In this document: one piece after another, positions 46,959 through 58,412 of the stretch
Layout: each line of letters starts with the position of its first letter
How positions within the stretch are numbered: position 1 is the stretch's first letter
Source: Lonicera japonica
Taxonomy: Eukaryota; Streptophyta; Magnoliopsida; Dipsacales; Caprifoliaceae
Assembly: GCA_021464415.1 (NCBI GenBank)
Contig: CM038469.1
Span: 65,512,278-65,576,277 of the forward strand
DNA length: 64,000 nucleotides
Direction of reading: 5' to 3'
Translations under genes and position numbers: made by a program
The notes under the pieces: model-generated
Told to the model about the DNA's origin: nothing
The model's input: only the letters and a program-made list of their open reading frames with translations
Database searches by the model: none

Positions 46959-47240
46959 CTCAGTTGAGACATCTGATGTTCACTACTACTTTTTTTTTTT
47001 TTTTAAAGTGTAATGATGTTCAATTTCAACTCTCTTCAAAGTATTTCTTGTAGATCTGAAGAGAGAAAATGTGGGATTAGGGATTTTGAGTATTGAGATT
47101 TGGTTGGGGGCGGGGGCGGGGGTGGGGGTGGTGTTTGGGGAGAAAGAAAATTGGGGTTTATTTTCTAGGGATTTTGGGAGAGCGTGCGAAGAGAAGAGGA
47201 GAGGAGGGGATAGGAAGAGAGAGAAAATATAAACTAAAAA
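46959..47240 (-). promoter_or_regulatory. LRX 5' leader and core promoter candidate
   Basis: Upstream of the ATG there is a pyrimidine-rich leader (CTCTCTC and CCTCTCC on the minus strand) and a TATA-like TTTATATTTT at 47234-47225. The leader includes an extremely C-rich tract at 47104-47130 (five G runs on the plus strand). The start site is inferred, not seen. Confidence 0.35.
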
Positions 47241-47595
47241 AAGGGACAGCCAAATCACAGCTCAAAACCCACCAGATTCTCCCTCTCTTTCTCTTTCTAA
47301 CTTTCTATCTCTGTATTCTTCTTCCCTCAATTTACTCACTCTGGCTGTCTAAACAACAGACTTTATTCTCTCTTCTAGTCTTTTTTTTTTTTTTTTTTCT
47401 TTCAATGCTTTCACATTCCTCCTCCTCATCCCACTTAAACCCCTATCAACCGATTAGTTTTACATTTAAAATAAAAATTAGCGCGTTTCATTCTTTATAG
47501 TTCAAAATAAGGTGTCATTTACTTTTAGCTACTCTTAACGTCAACCTAAATGTATAATATTGAGAATAAATGTAAAACACGTATTAAATGATATA

Positions 47596-48214
47596 TAGAT
47601 TGTTAGCTTAATAACATATTTGACTATCGAATTTTATTATTTTTTTTAATTTGGTTATTGAATTTTTTTTTTGTCTAAAAACTCACGAAACTCCTAATAA
47701 CGTTTTAATTTGGCCCAACCATTTAACACAGTTAACTTGAGTTAACTGAAAAATTGGGAAAAAGATGTGTAAATCAAAAAAAATTGATTTTTTCTCAAAA
47801 TTGGTATGCATAATTGCTTCTATATGTTTTTTTGAGTTTTGTTTATCATCTTATTCAGCATATTTTGATTTAAGTGAGTTTATGGTTTAAATTGAGGGTT
47901 TGATTTAGGTAAGTATAGGGTTTAAGTTGAGGATTTAAGTTGAGTCGTTCCATCATTTTAAACCCTAAACGATCTAAAAAATATATATATAAGCAATCAT
48001 GCCTACCAATTTTGAGAAAAAATCAACAATTTTTTATTTACACAAATTTCCCCTAATTTTTCCGTTAACTATGTTACGGTTTTAAATGCTTGGGCCAAAT
48101 TGAAACGTTATTAGGAGTTCAGTGCGTTTTTAGGGAAAAAAAAAAGTTCAATGGCCAAATTAAAAAAAGTAATAAAGTTCAACGGTCAAATATGTCATTA
48201 AGTCTAGATTGTTA
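47596..48214. mobile_element. Non-autonomous Mutator-like fold-back element upstream of LRX
   Basis: The element at 47606-48204 (599 bp) has long inverted arms: the left reads GCTTAATAACATATTTGAC, the right on the other strand GACTTAATGACATATTTGAC. The similarity continues for about 200 bp (AACTCCTAATAACGTTT, TTTTTTCTCAAAATTGGTA). It is flanked by TAGATTGTTA at 47596-47605 and 48205-48214, a 9-10 bp duplication as expected for MULEs. No coding capacity. Confidence 0.85.
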
Positions 48215-50377
48215 CTTAAAATTAATTTTCATATTTTACGAGTTTATGTTTGACTTTCACATTTTTAAAGGATGCACTAATTTTATCACAATCAATAGTT
48301 TATGACAACAATATATTTTTTAAAAAATAAAATTATGTATAACTCTTGTAGTCCATGTCGATAAGAATATTCATTAAATGTAGCAATGTTGTTAACTTTT
48401 GATCAACTAAAAGCAACCAAAGAAGTTAATCAATTAAGATAATAATTTACATTACGATCCAATAATTTGAGGTGTTAATGTCCCTTCTCGGTGACTAGTG
48501 AATGCCGGCGAGTTGACCCGGTGAAACTTAGGCAGCCGGTTGTCTGTAATTGGCCTTTTGAGTTGGTGTATGTGTGACTGTATATAATCGTGAGATAGGA
48601 CATAATTTGTTATTACACATTTAAAGCGTCTTCTGGTTAGTTTGATTTTTAATAACCACAACTCCTTTCCTTTTTTTTTCTTTTTTCTTGTAATAAATTT
48701 TAGTCAAAATTTGGTCTTAAATTTTATTTTTAAAACGACCTAAAATATGAGATTTTTATAGTTCCACTATTGAATTATTCACTTGATAAAATAAAAAACA
48801 TTAATTTATCATAATGACATTTTTTTTTCCTGTTATTAGTAGTGTTAAAACCATCAAACTGGTAGACTACGAGTTCAAACCCTTGCCAAAAAATGTGCAT
48901 ATGTTAGTCGCTTCATCACTTATACCAACAATTTGACATTGATTCCTACGAAGAATTTGTTGTTTGAAATAGTTGTGCATCAGTTTTTATTTCTCTGGGA
49001 ATATAAAAGCAATGATGAAAACACTTACATGGATAACAAAAAATAGATAAAATAAATTATTGATTCAGGTAATTTATATTACTTTAAATAATATATGTTT
49101 CTTTATAGTTTATAGTTTTTCCTTCTAAGGACTCAACATTTAGATGGATAGTTTCTTTTGGTTATGTTAAATATTTAAAGGGTATGGTTATTAGCATTAT
49201 CAAACTATTACCTACTCTATCATTTCAAAATACATCACAAATATATCCAAAATGTCCCGATAGATAAAAAAACCCACTACCCCCCTTCAATTCTTCACTA
49301 CAATTTGAGAAACTTAAATGGTTTATTTTACTTATATCCCATTTTAGAGAGGAACGTTGGTTTACACTTAATAGTAAAATTAGTCACATGTTTAATATTT
49401 TTTGAATCGATCTACTCAAGGACAAGGAGTTTTTAGCCATTGTTTAAGACCTTATCTTTTAGAATAAGAATGATTTTATGCTTAAATGATATTTTATTTT
49501 TTTATATTTTTAATTATGATGATATTATTATTTTCATGTACTTTTCATTGTTACCCTTCTTATATATTATTTAATTTTTCACATTTTCAACATATAAATA
49601 TTAACACTCGCCGACTACCTCCACAATATCCAGCCGCCTCCACCATCTACGTATGTAATCTCTCTCTCTATTCAAATCCTTTTCCTATACAATCCAATCG
49701 AACCCCAAACCTATCATAAATCAGTGGAACAATAATCCATTGGGGGATCCATCAAATCAGTTTCACTCTCTATCCCTTCTCTTTTTCCATGGTGAAATAT
49801 ATATATGTGTACATGGATAAAAAGCTAAACGCTAGAGCTGGAGAATCCATGATCTATGCCGGAGGGGACATGAATCAAAGTGCCTGTGATTTGGGCTTCA
49901 ATCATGCTTTGTTTTTTTTAATGGGTCTTTCTATGTATGTTTGCTTGTAGCCAGCAATGGGACAAGATAAGGCGTTGGATCCGAAGTCCACACCAAACAA
50001 TGCAAACAAATCTAAAGCAATCGGGTATTTTGAGTGGGTTTTAGGGTAATTTTTTAAGTTTTAAGGGGTTGGCCATGGTGGATGAAGATTTGAGGGGTTT
50101 GTGGGTGATGAATTTTAGAAGCTCCAAATAGATGGATTTTGTGGCATTCGAGGTAAAAAAAACATTTAAATGTTTTTCACCATTTTATTGTGTTGATTTG
50201 ATTTTCTAAGAAAATTCATAATTTTGGTTTTTCATTTATGTAAATATCTTTTGATTTATAATGTTTGATGTAATTTTCACCTTAGAGGAAAAATGCCTAT
50301 TTGATTTATAATGTCTTTTGATTTTGTAATGTCTATATATGTTTGATATAATGCATGTTCTTTGTTATATAAAATGT
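48215..50377. other. AT-rich intergenic DNA
   Basis: No gene recognised; open frames are short and without motifs. Confidence 0.5.
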
Positions 50378-51420
50378 GTAATACCCCGTAAAGTAATTAG
50401 TGTAAATTAGACACATATTAACCTCGATTAAGTGAAAATTTTGAAGAGTTTAAGAATTTTGATTAATCATGGACTAAATTGCAAATCTTCTTAAGTTTAG
50501 TATGGACTAAAATGTAATATTGCAAAAATTCAGAATTAAAATAATAAAGTAATGAAACATCAAGGTGAATTGTCATAATTAACCTAAAAGTTATATTATT
50601 ATTTTTTTACCACCGACTTGCCCCATTTCAATTAATCTTTAATCTTATTCCATTTATGCTTTGTTGCTGAGAAAGAGACACAAAAAATAAATGTAGGTAC
50701 AAACTTTACTTTTTATAAATTGGTCATTCAAATTCTGTTGTATCGAGTCGGGCCTTAAGGAAAAGTCGTTCTATACGTCGAGGGCTACGCGAGTGTATAA
50801 GAATTTTAGAATTATGCTGGTCGAGGCTCGGGTTATCATCTCAAATTTCATTATTTATTGCTGAATATTTTGAGGCAGGGGTTTAATTGTGTTTTAAAAC
50901 TTGATAATATAGTTTTGTTCTATGTAAATCATAATGTTTTAATTGTCTTTGTTTTAAGAATTATTACATAATGAGGATGATGACATTTTATGATTTATAA
51001 AGCAATGAGCATGTGATTTGAAGCAATATATGCCATTATACTTGATATACATGTGTTGTTTGATACACATGAGATATCCCTTGCATGCATAAAGGTTATA
51101 TATTGATGAAATTGATGAATTATATACATCAAGGGACACATATAGAGACTTGTTGTAGTTATATGGCATAAATTATTTACAATGTTCATTTGTTAGCATA
51201 TTATGAACATTGTGCATCATTAATGTGTCAATCGGATTCTTGGAGATCTTTCAGCAAGTTCGGACTATTCTTATGACCTATTATGTGGGCATATATCTAG
51301 TATATATGGTTCCGAAAAATTCTTATATCTGTTGTATCCAATTTTATAAAAATCGCTAAGAGATCCTAGGTCGGCGAGAGGGCCTAACGCCTAGGGGATT
51401 AATCGGTCAAATAATTTTTT
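50378..51420 (+). mobile_element. Possible chromovirus-type LTR remnant
   Basis: TGTAATACCCCGTAAAG at 50378 is a typical start of Ty3/Gypsy chromovirus LTRs. It is followed by LTR-like sequence with GGACTAAATTGC and GGACTAAAATG, TTTTTATAAATTGG as a possible TATA region, and GAGGCAGGGGTTTAAT near 50870. No matching second LTR, primer site or end was found. A CCTAGGTCGGC ... GCCTAGGGG patch at 51368-51400 may belong to another repeat. Confidence 0.35.
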
Positions 51421-51662
51421 ATTAAAAATATTATTTTAAGTAACATAATACTATAATAGTGGATAATATTAACAAAACATAATATACCTTTCAAATTAAC
51501 ATTAATTTTTCAACATTTAACCAATAAAACATGCATTCCAAAAATAAAATAAACAAGTTCAAACAATCAAATCAAAGTGAACATCCAAAAATACAAGTCC
51601 AAACTTTAAAAGCATAGATAAATAAAATTAGCAAAAAGAAAGTAATTAAATTAAACTAATGT

Positions 51663-52745
51663 TCTAGGCCTCTAAATCAAACACTTCTTCTCCCTTTTCT
51701 TCCGACTTATCATCTAACACAAATTTTTCTTCATGAAGTCCTTTAACTTCAACATTTCTAGCACTTCTTCTAGGCTCTAGCACCCTAGCAGCCTCACTTG
51801 CTTCTCCAACTCTTTCGCAAGTAAGTTTGGAACCGGGGAAAAGTTCTTCATCATCACCACCTTCTACTATCCATCATTGTACTTTACTAGCGTCACTTGA
51901 TAGTAATACATCAACATCTTTCTCCTTCAACTTTTTCTTCTTGTTGATAAGTTTTAAATTAAATAGAACATTAACTAGATTTTTCAATCTTGTTGCATCT
52001 AATCTATTTATCCTCTTGGTATGTATCTACATACATTGGGAAAAAAAGGAAAAAAATATTAGTATGCTACTAGTTCATATTCAAAGTTTTTTAAAAATTA
52101 TTTTAAACTAAACTACTAAAGCCACTTACTCCTTCAAAACCCGGATGAACTAGTAATTAATGAAAAAATCCTTAAAGCCATCTTTTGCAATTGAGGTACT
52201 TCATTACCATAAATAGTCAACCATCCAACTAGTCATTAAAAAAAGCTACTTAATAACAAACTAACAGTTATACAATTAAATAAAAGTGTAAATTGAAGAA
52301 TACTCATACCCGGATCAAATTTGTTATCATTCTTGGCACATCCGATGTCGCTAATTGTTTTCCAAAGCTACCCTATTTTTTCAAATACTTTTATATCTCC
52401 ACATCGCTAACATTAACTTGAATATCATAATCGTCCCTATAGATAGTTTCAACCCAAGTTAAAAATGAATTCACGACAATCGAGTATTTTTCTATGTTAA
52501 CATCTTTGAATAAATAATATATATTCAACAAGTAGGCCGCCATATGTAACGGAATATCAAGTCGACCTTCGAATTTTGCACCAAATTAAACGATAGTTAG
52601 TCTCCACATTCTTGAATGCCTCATTGATATCTTCTTTTACTTGTTTTAGCTCTCCATACAAAAAGCCTATAGTCGGTTTCCTATCCCCATCGACAAGACG
52701 AAACACCTTTACTAAAAGGGCAAATACTTGATATACATGTGGAGA
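51663..52745 (-). pseudogene. hAT transposase relic, C-terminal half with dimerisation domain
   Basis: Minus-strand similarity to plant hAT transposases in several frames: VKVFRLVDGDRKPTIGFLYG (about 52715-52655), then LDIPLHMAAYLLN (about 52565-52525), the dimerisation core (YGNEVPQLQKMALRIFSLIT with SSSG, 52225-52140) and IHTKRINRLDATRLKNLVNV (52023 downward), ending near FDLEA at about 51663. Stops and frameshifts break it. It continues the hAT relic at 55430-55905; the gap holds a Harbinger relic. Probably an old dead element. Confidence 0.8.
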
Positions 52746-53289
52746 CTAACTATCGTCTCCACATGCCTAAAAAAACATTTTTTTTTAACAATTTTACTTT
52801 CAGAAAACAATTAAAAAAATTATAAATGTGTAATTTTATTTTTTTTGAACAATTTATGTAATGCATTTTATAATAGTTTTTGCAGTGCAGATTATAACAA
52901 GTGCTCTCAATAAATACAACATAAAAAGTTTATATGCAATTCTAAAAAAATTTGGCAGAGTTTCCTCTGTTTTTCTAACATTCCCAATTTTACAAACACC
53001 TGTTAAAAATAGTTTTCAAGAGAATAATAAAAAAACCTTCACGTCCGAGCAATCAACAATGACATAACAAGTTATATAACCAATTTATGGATAACAAACA
53101 TAGATTTTAACAAAAGCCCAATGTATTTACAATGTATGTAGCTTTCTAAGTGACATAATTTTGCTCCATATGTAGAGGAGGTCAATATCCAGAAATATAT
53201 AGAAAGTAAACATACATATTACCAAAAAAAACATAAAGTAAGACATAATAATTAAGTTAGAACATGTTTTCAACAACCCTTACTACATA

Positions 53290-54960
53290 CCAATAACTTA
53301 CGACATCCTAAAGTAGTGGAGGTGAATCATGACCAAGCCTCTCGTACACCTAATCACACATGAATTTATCATCAGTTAAGCTCATAAATATATGAGCCAA
53401 ATTATTGTTCAATTTAAATACTTTCATGACTTACATGATGTCACACTTGTCTATATTCATGCATTTTAGTTTGTTTACAATTAATTGCCAATTAATGTGA
53501 TTTAACGTATCTAACGTTGCTTATAACTCCATAGCTTTAACAATTTTTTTAGATGATTCGACAAGGGTCATTAAGGCAAAAAAACTATCATCATAGAGTT
53601 GGGTACGCCTATGACAAATTTTGTTAGTACCTCCTATTGCATTACACTTAGGGGCGTGAATTGGGCTATAATCTGTATCCTCATTTTGACCTTCAACCTC
53701 ATTCCATTTTCATTCATTACCAATAAAAAAAATAACTCTTTGTTAGAATATTTTTTTTGAAAGCAAGAGAAACAGATTCATTAAATCAAATCAGCAAGAA
53801 GAATATCGAAAATGAACGGAGAAGTTGACAGGACCCAACTTTCTTGATCAGACACAGAATAAGCAGCCTTCGCTAGGCAATAAGCTACATTATTCGCTGA
53901 TTTACGAACAAAAGAAACTAGACAATGATTAAAATCCCTAATAAGGGCCTTACAATCATCTATAACGAGACCAAATAAAGAAAAATTAAGCTAACTTAGC
54001 ACTTCACGAATAGCCAAAGCCTCGGACATTTGAGGTGAATGACAACCTGGAATTTTACCCTGAACAGCTGCAACAAAACTACCATTGGCGTCCCTAACAA
54101 TACCACCAAATCCGCTAAACATGGAGAAGAGGCTCGCATCCACATTACATTTAATCCACTGCATTGGGGGTTTCGTCCACCTTGAGATCTGCCTAGAAGA
54201 GGAATTAGAGCAAACATTCCCACAAGAAGAGTCTTTGTTAGAATATTTGATATAATAAGAATAACATAGTAATTATATATTATTTACTATCTTTTAATAC
54301 CACATATAGGGGATAAATTGTCATTGCCAGTTATAGAGCGGTCTCCTATAGCAAAATTATTTCCAAAGATAGCCTCGAACTCATCATAGCAAGGACAAAG
54401 TTTGTGCCTCCACATTCCAAAATCTGATTTTCCCTAAATAAATCAGAAAGGGAAGCACATTTTATACTTGTAAACTTAATAGACGTTTTATACTAATATG
54501 TGATGACTAATATATTTATTTTCTAAAAAACAAAAATACCTTAAGAAACTCCTCCCAAGTTAGTGTATCGGCTATTACACGTCCAGTGCTAGGATCTAAC
54601 CCAAAACCACTCATACTCAATAATTAGCGGACTTCAACATATTATTTTTTTTAGTGTCTTCAATAGCGCCCTTACATTTTTTTCTGACACCACGACTATG
54701 CATTTGTTGTACGTGTTTTCAACTTCTTTGAACACTTGAAATGTGCTAAAGCCATTGTCACTTCTTTTGTGAACGGACAATAGTTGGTGAACTAGTGCGC
54801 CAAGCATACAACCATCCATTGAATCATTCCAACGTACATGACGAGCCCTAGCACGATGATCCGCTTGGGGTGAGTTAGGATCAATATCATCCAAATTTGA
54901 AGGGGTTGATGGTCTAGGGACACGAAAAGGTGTCGTAGAGCTTTGTCGATTTTGTGCCAT
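53290..54960 (-). pseudogene. Myb/SANT-like gene of a PIF/Harbinger element, split by a LINE insertion
   Basis: Exon 1 starts at the ATG at 54960 and carries a Myb/SANT-like domain (VRWNDSMDGCMLGALVHQLL, DNGFSTFQVFKEVENTYNK) to about 54650. A further piece at 54625-54543 reads SGFGLDPSTGRVIADTLTWE and is followed by a GT donor. Another at 54435-54305 reads WRHKLCPCYDEFEAIFGNN. After the LINE insert the gene resumes at 53710-53290 (LYDDSFFALMTLVESSKKIV, LGHDSPPL) with in-frame stops. Such proteins act with the DDE transposase in Harbinger elements to bind DNA and enter the nucleus. Coding is degraded, so it is a relic. Confidence 0.72.
53737..54248 (-). mobile_element. 5'-truncated LINE 3' end with 17-bp target duplication
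   Basis: The insert at 53754-54231 is flanked by TCTTTGTTAGAATATTT at 53737-53753 and 54232-54248. On the minus strand it encodes a broken RNase H-like domain of plant L1-type LINEs (CNVDASLFSMFSGFGGIVRD, SPQMSEALAIREVLS, VIDDCKAL, SFVRKSANNVAYCLAKAAYS). It ends in a short A run next to the left duplication, as expected from target-primed reverse transcription. A stop and a small internal deletion disrupt the frame. Confidence 0.88.
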
Positions 54961-55139
54961 GAATCTGTCTTACAAATTAACAACTTTATGATTATTAATT
55001 AGCTACAAATAAATAAAGAATAAAAAATCCAATTAACAAATAAACAACTTTACGATCATTAATTAACAACAATTCCAATTAAAATATAAAAAGACTTAGC
55101 ATTTAATGTCAACCATTACATAATAACATAACTAATAAT

Positions 55140-55390
55140 AAAAAAATATATTTAATTAAAATCAATTCCTGGATCATGGTTAGGATGATAGTCATCCCAC
55201 ATTGAATTAACAATTGTATTCCTATTATTAGACCATGCTGCTTCAACTGTAAAAGATATATTAGCATTTGGAGTTTCATCTCCGAGTACATCAACATGTG
55301 GATGAATAACTTTATCATCACTGATATCTAAGTCCTCGCTACAAACATCTTCTACATCATCAAATCTTAAAAAGTTGTGGACATCATAAC
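55140..55390 (-). pseudogene. PIF/Harbinger transposase C-terminal fragment (probable)
   Basis: A minus-strand frame from about 55378 reads FLRFDDVEDVCSEDLD and later AAWSNNRNTIVNSMWDDY, then stops near 55140. The W..R..I...MW.DY ending is typical of plant Harbinger transposases. It lies just upstream of the Myb/SANT gene in the same orientation, as in a Harbinger element. The catalytic part is missing; upstream sequence switches abruptly to hAT. Confidence 0.5.
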
Positions 55391-55429
55391 AATTGTAAGG
55401 ACTATTTTTAAAAGGCCAAACTTAAGACG

Positions 55430-55905
55430 GTGCACTCAAAATTTTTCCTTTTGCTTGTTTTAACCATTTACAAGTTGCCAACTCATTATTAGTAAACATT
55501 AGCCTTAATTTTTCTTTCATTTCCATTATAATTTGTAAACTAAGAAAAATAGTAACAAATCTTTTAACTCCCGGCCTAAAAATATCCTTTTTTTTGTAAA
55601 CTTCTTCATAAGTGCCAAAATTTTGTGATGTGTATAAATGAAGATGGTTAATGCCTTTACCTTTTCAATCACATCTTTAAACCTTGGTTTCTTGCCAATT
55701 CATTCCAGCATAAGATTCAAAGTGTGAGTGGCACAGGAAGTCCAAAAAATGGCTGGCCTCATTGCCATTAGTAACTCTGCTGCAGCAATATTATTTAAAA
55801 TATTTTTGGTCACCACTTAAACAACATATTGTGGGCCAATTTCATAAATAAATTTATCAACATATTCAAAAATATACTTTCGCAAATATGTGGATGTAAG
55901 AATCT
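55430..55905 (-). pseudogene. hAT transposase relic, central part
   Basis: The minus strand encodes NNIAAAELLMAMRPAIFWTS, CATHTLNLMLE and RPGVKRFVTIFLSLQIIMEM, then LRLMFTNNELATCKWLKQ, in order and mostly one frame. These are the well-conserved middle blocks of plant hAT transposases. Stops interrupt it (after YVV and after LMLE). The frame breaks off at KGK, exactly where 51663-52745 takes over in the family alignment. Confidence 0.85.
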
Positions 55906-57420
55906 GCAAATGTGACCCCAGGGTCTCAACCTCTAATTTGGGAGTCTAAACATAGAAGAGGTTTTCCTTGTTCCATTTGCTTCTATGTGTTGATAATCTA
56001 TATCGGGTGTCCCTCTATCCTATTTCTAGATGTAAGAGGGTTCATTCAGAGTTGTCAGTACGTTTTATAAGAAAACAGACTAAAAAATTTTTGTAAGAGG
56101 AAAGACTACAGATAAGCCTTTCTTTACACGTTTGTCTACGAAACCAGGTTTTTATAGGGTTCGAGAATTATGTTATCGTTTGAAAAGGTGTTAAACACCC
56201 GTTCCACCCTTTCGGTTTATAGTGGTCTTTATATGTTTATTTTATATTGAAAAACTTGAATACTTTTACTGATAGTCTACTACTTTCCAAATGAAAAACC
56301 CTAGTTTTAGAAAAAAAACGAGAAAAGGGATAAAAACCTTTGTGTTCCGGGATCCGGTGTTTGTTTTGAAAGATGTAAATATAAATGACAAAGCTTTTTG
56401 AAAAAGAGTTTTCCGTATTTTTTCAGATAATAATATCGATCTTTTCGTATTTAATTTCTTTGAAAAAGTCTAGATTTTTATCGGAACTAATTTAATATAT
56501 AATAGAACTCGTTGAGGAGAGTTTTATCAAACACATCGCAGTCTATGGGGAAGACTTAGACATGCCTGAATTTAATTCCTGAGTAAGTTTTAACGATCCA
56601 AATTTTAAAAATTTAGTTTTCTCCGAGCGATAATGTTCTTACTTTTCTGGTTTTGTAAATGATTTTTCTCAGGGTGCTTGTTTTGAAAACAGTAGACTAT
56701 TTTATAACTTGATAATAAGTTTATTCAAATAAAATGTAGACATGAAAACGAAAATAAAACAAGTACACAGATATCTTGATTTTAAATACTATAAGAGACT
56801 TTCTTTACCTTTTCGACGAGAATAATAATAAGAGATAAAAATATAATACGGCAGAGAGATCTCTGGCAGTAATCAGTTTTTCCCTTTCTAGATATTTTCA
56901 AGAATTCGATTCTAGAAGTGAGACACGGCGAGTGTCAAGAATATATTCGATAACTCTTCAGAAATAAGGCGATCATAGAATATACTTGATAGAAGACCAG
57001 AAAATAAGATAGAATAGTAGAATTTTCAGATTTTAAGTTACCGTCCTTTGACCCTTGGGGGTGTTGGCCTATTTATAGTGCTGGGGAGAGTTTGTCGCGC
57101 GTCATTTCTCCAAAAAGGGCAAGTGTCGCGCGACATTTGGTACAGTATTGCGCGACAAATGACTGAAGTGACCTTTCTGACATACTGATTTGTCAAAAAG
57201 TGATCGGTTTGTGTTCGGAGAACTTGTCGCGCGATAATAGTGAGATTGTCGCACGACATAATGGTTTGTCATGCTATAATCCCCCTTAAAAATAGGTTTG
57301 TTAGGCTAACAAAACCCTTCGAGGCAGTTTTGGGTGCTCGGGTGTGGCCCGAACTCCAAAAATCGTACTTTTCAATAGCCGTTAAAGTTCTTGCGGGGGT
57401 CACGAATCGGGATGTCTACA
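55895..57420 (-). mobile_element. Probable solo LTR, 1526 bp
   Basis: On the minus strand the unit begins TGTAGACATCCCGATTCG at 57420 and ends TTCTTACA at 55895. A strong TATA box (CACTATAAATAGG) lies at about 57082-57070, correctly placed for U3/R. GTGGA (55890-55894) and GTGGG (57421-57425) may be a 5-bp target duplication with one change. The U3 contains GTCGCGCGACA-like motifs several times (57090-57260). No interior or second LTR, so a solo LTR left by recombination is likely. Confidence 0.6.
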
Positions 57421-57425
57421 GTGGG

Positions 57426-57583
57426 TATTTAGATAATTTATGTTTCATTAAATAACTCACCGTAACATTGGATACAACAATGTGGATGACATATTGTTTC
57501 ATCATACCCCCAACTATTTTCGCCTCTAACTCATCGCCACCCTTCTTATTATCTCTTATCTCATCCACATTCACACAGCCACC
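57426..57583 (-). other. Short unidentified open stretch between solo LTR and hAT element
   Basis: A minus-strand frame reads GGDELEAKIVGGMMKQYVIH and stops at the LTR border. It is cut on the other side by the hAT insertion. The family is not recognised; it may be part of an older element or chance. Confidence 0.2.
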
Positions 57584-58412
57584 CCATAAATTAGGGGTGG
57601 CATCGGTCGGTAAACCGAACCGAGCTACCACCGCCGACTGCCGAACCGACATTAATCGGTGGCTAATATCTTCAACCGTTTCGTACCGGAAAAGTCGGTT
57701 GTACCGATTGTCGGTTTATCCGACAACAGTCGGCCGGATCGGTTCGGTTGAGAGAAATTTCCGGTAATAATAATCTCCGGCGAGTTAAAAGCCTTTTCCG
57801 GTGAGGCGTGAGGTGGTGATCAAGGAATAAGAAGAAGAAGAATGAAGAGAGAGAAAGTGTTAGAGAGAGAAGATAAAGAAGAAAAGAAGAAGGAGAAGAA
57901 GAAGAAATGGCGTGAGGTGGTATTTGGTGAGAAAGATGAGAGAAAAAGAAGAATGAAGAAAAAGAGAGATTATGAAGAGAAGCAAAAGCAGCATGAGAAG
58001 AAGAGAAGAAATGGCGTGGGTTGTGTTTGTTTGGTGAGAGAGATGATGAGAGAAAAAGAATGTAGAGAGAGAATGTGAAATAAAAAAAAAATTCACCTGC
58101 AATTTTCACTGTGCTCACGCGGCTCAATACCTTTTCACGTGATTTCTGACGAAAAGTTTAAAATTTTGAATATATATATATATTTAATTATATAAATATA
58201 TATAATTTATTATTATTTTATAAAACCGGTCGGTTCGGTTCACCGACGGTTTTCTAATTATCCAACCGCTTTCGCTACGCCTTCAACCGGTTCGGTCGGT
58301 TCTTTACTTTTTTTTGTCAGTTCACCGACTCATCGGAAAACCGATTTAATCGGACCGGTCGAAAACGGTCGGCTCGGTTAATTCGGTTTTTTTTGCCAGC
58401 CCTACCATAAAT
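57584..58412. mobile_element. Non-autonomous hAT element, 813 bp, 8-bp target duplication
   Basis: The element spans 57592-58404. Ends are TAGGGGTGGCA and, on the other strand, TAGGGCTGGCA. The duplication CCATAAAT flanks it at 57584-57591 and 58405-58412. Both subterminal regions are packed with CGGTTCGG / ACCGAACCG-type motifs, the usual transposase-binding repeats of hAT elements. The middle is A/G-rich with imperfect internal repeats (GAAATGGCGTGAGGTGG, GAAATGGCGTGGGTTG). No transposase. Confidence 0.92.

Noticed and set aside
46986..47500. Open frames on both strands in the LRX upstream region
   Set aside because: Pyrimidine- and G-rich leader sequence gives low-complexity peptides; no conserved features.
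57426..57583. N-terminal part of the hAT relic on the far side of the solo LTR
   Set aside because: After removing the LTR and one flanking duplicate the frame does not join the hAT frame at 55905, and the residues do not resemble hAT.
57672..58127. Minus-strand 151-aa open frame and overlapping frames in the hAT element
   Set aside because: Ser/Phe/Leu-rich translation of the A/G-rich core of a non-autonomous hAT element; no motif, and the frame crosses subterminal repeats.
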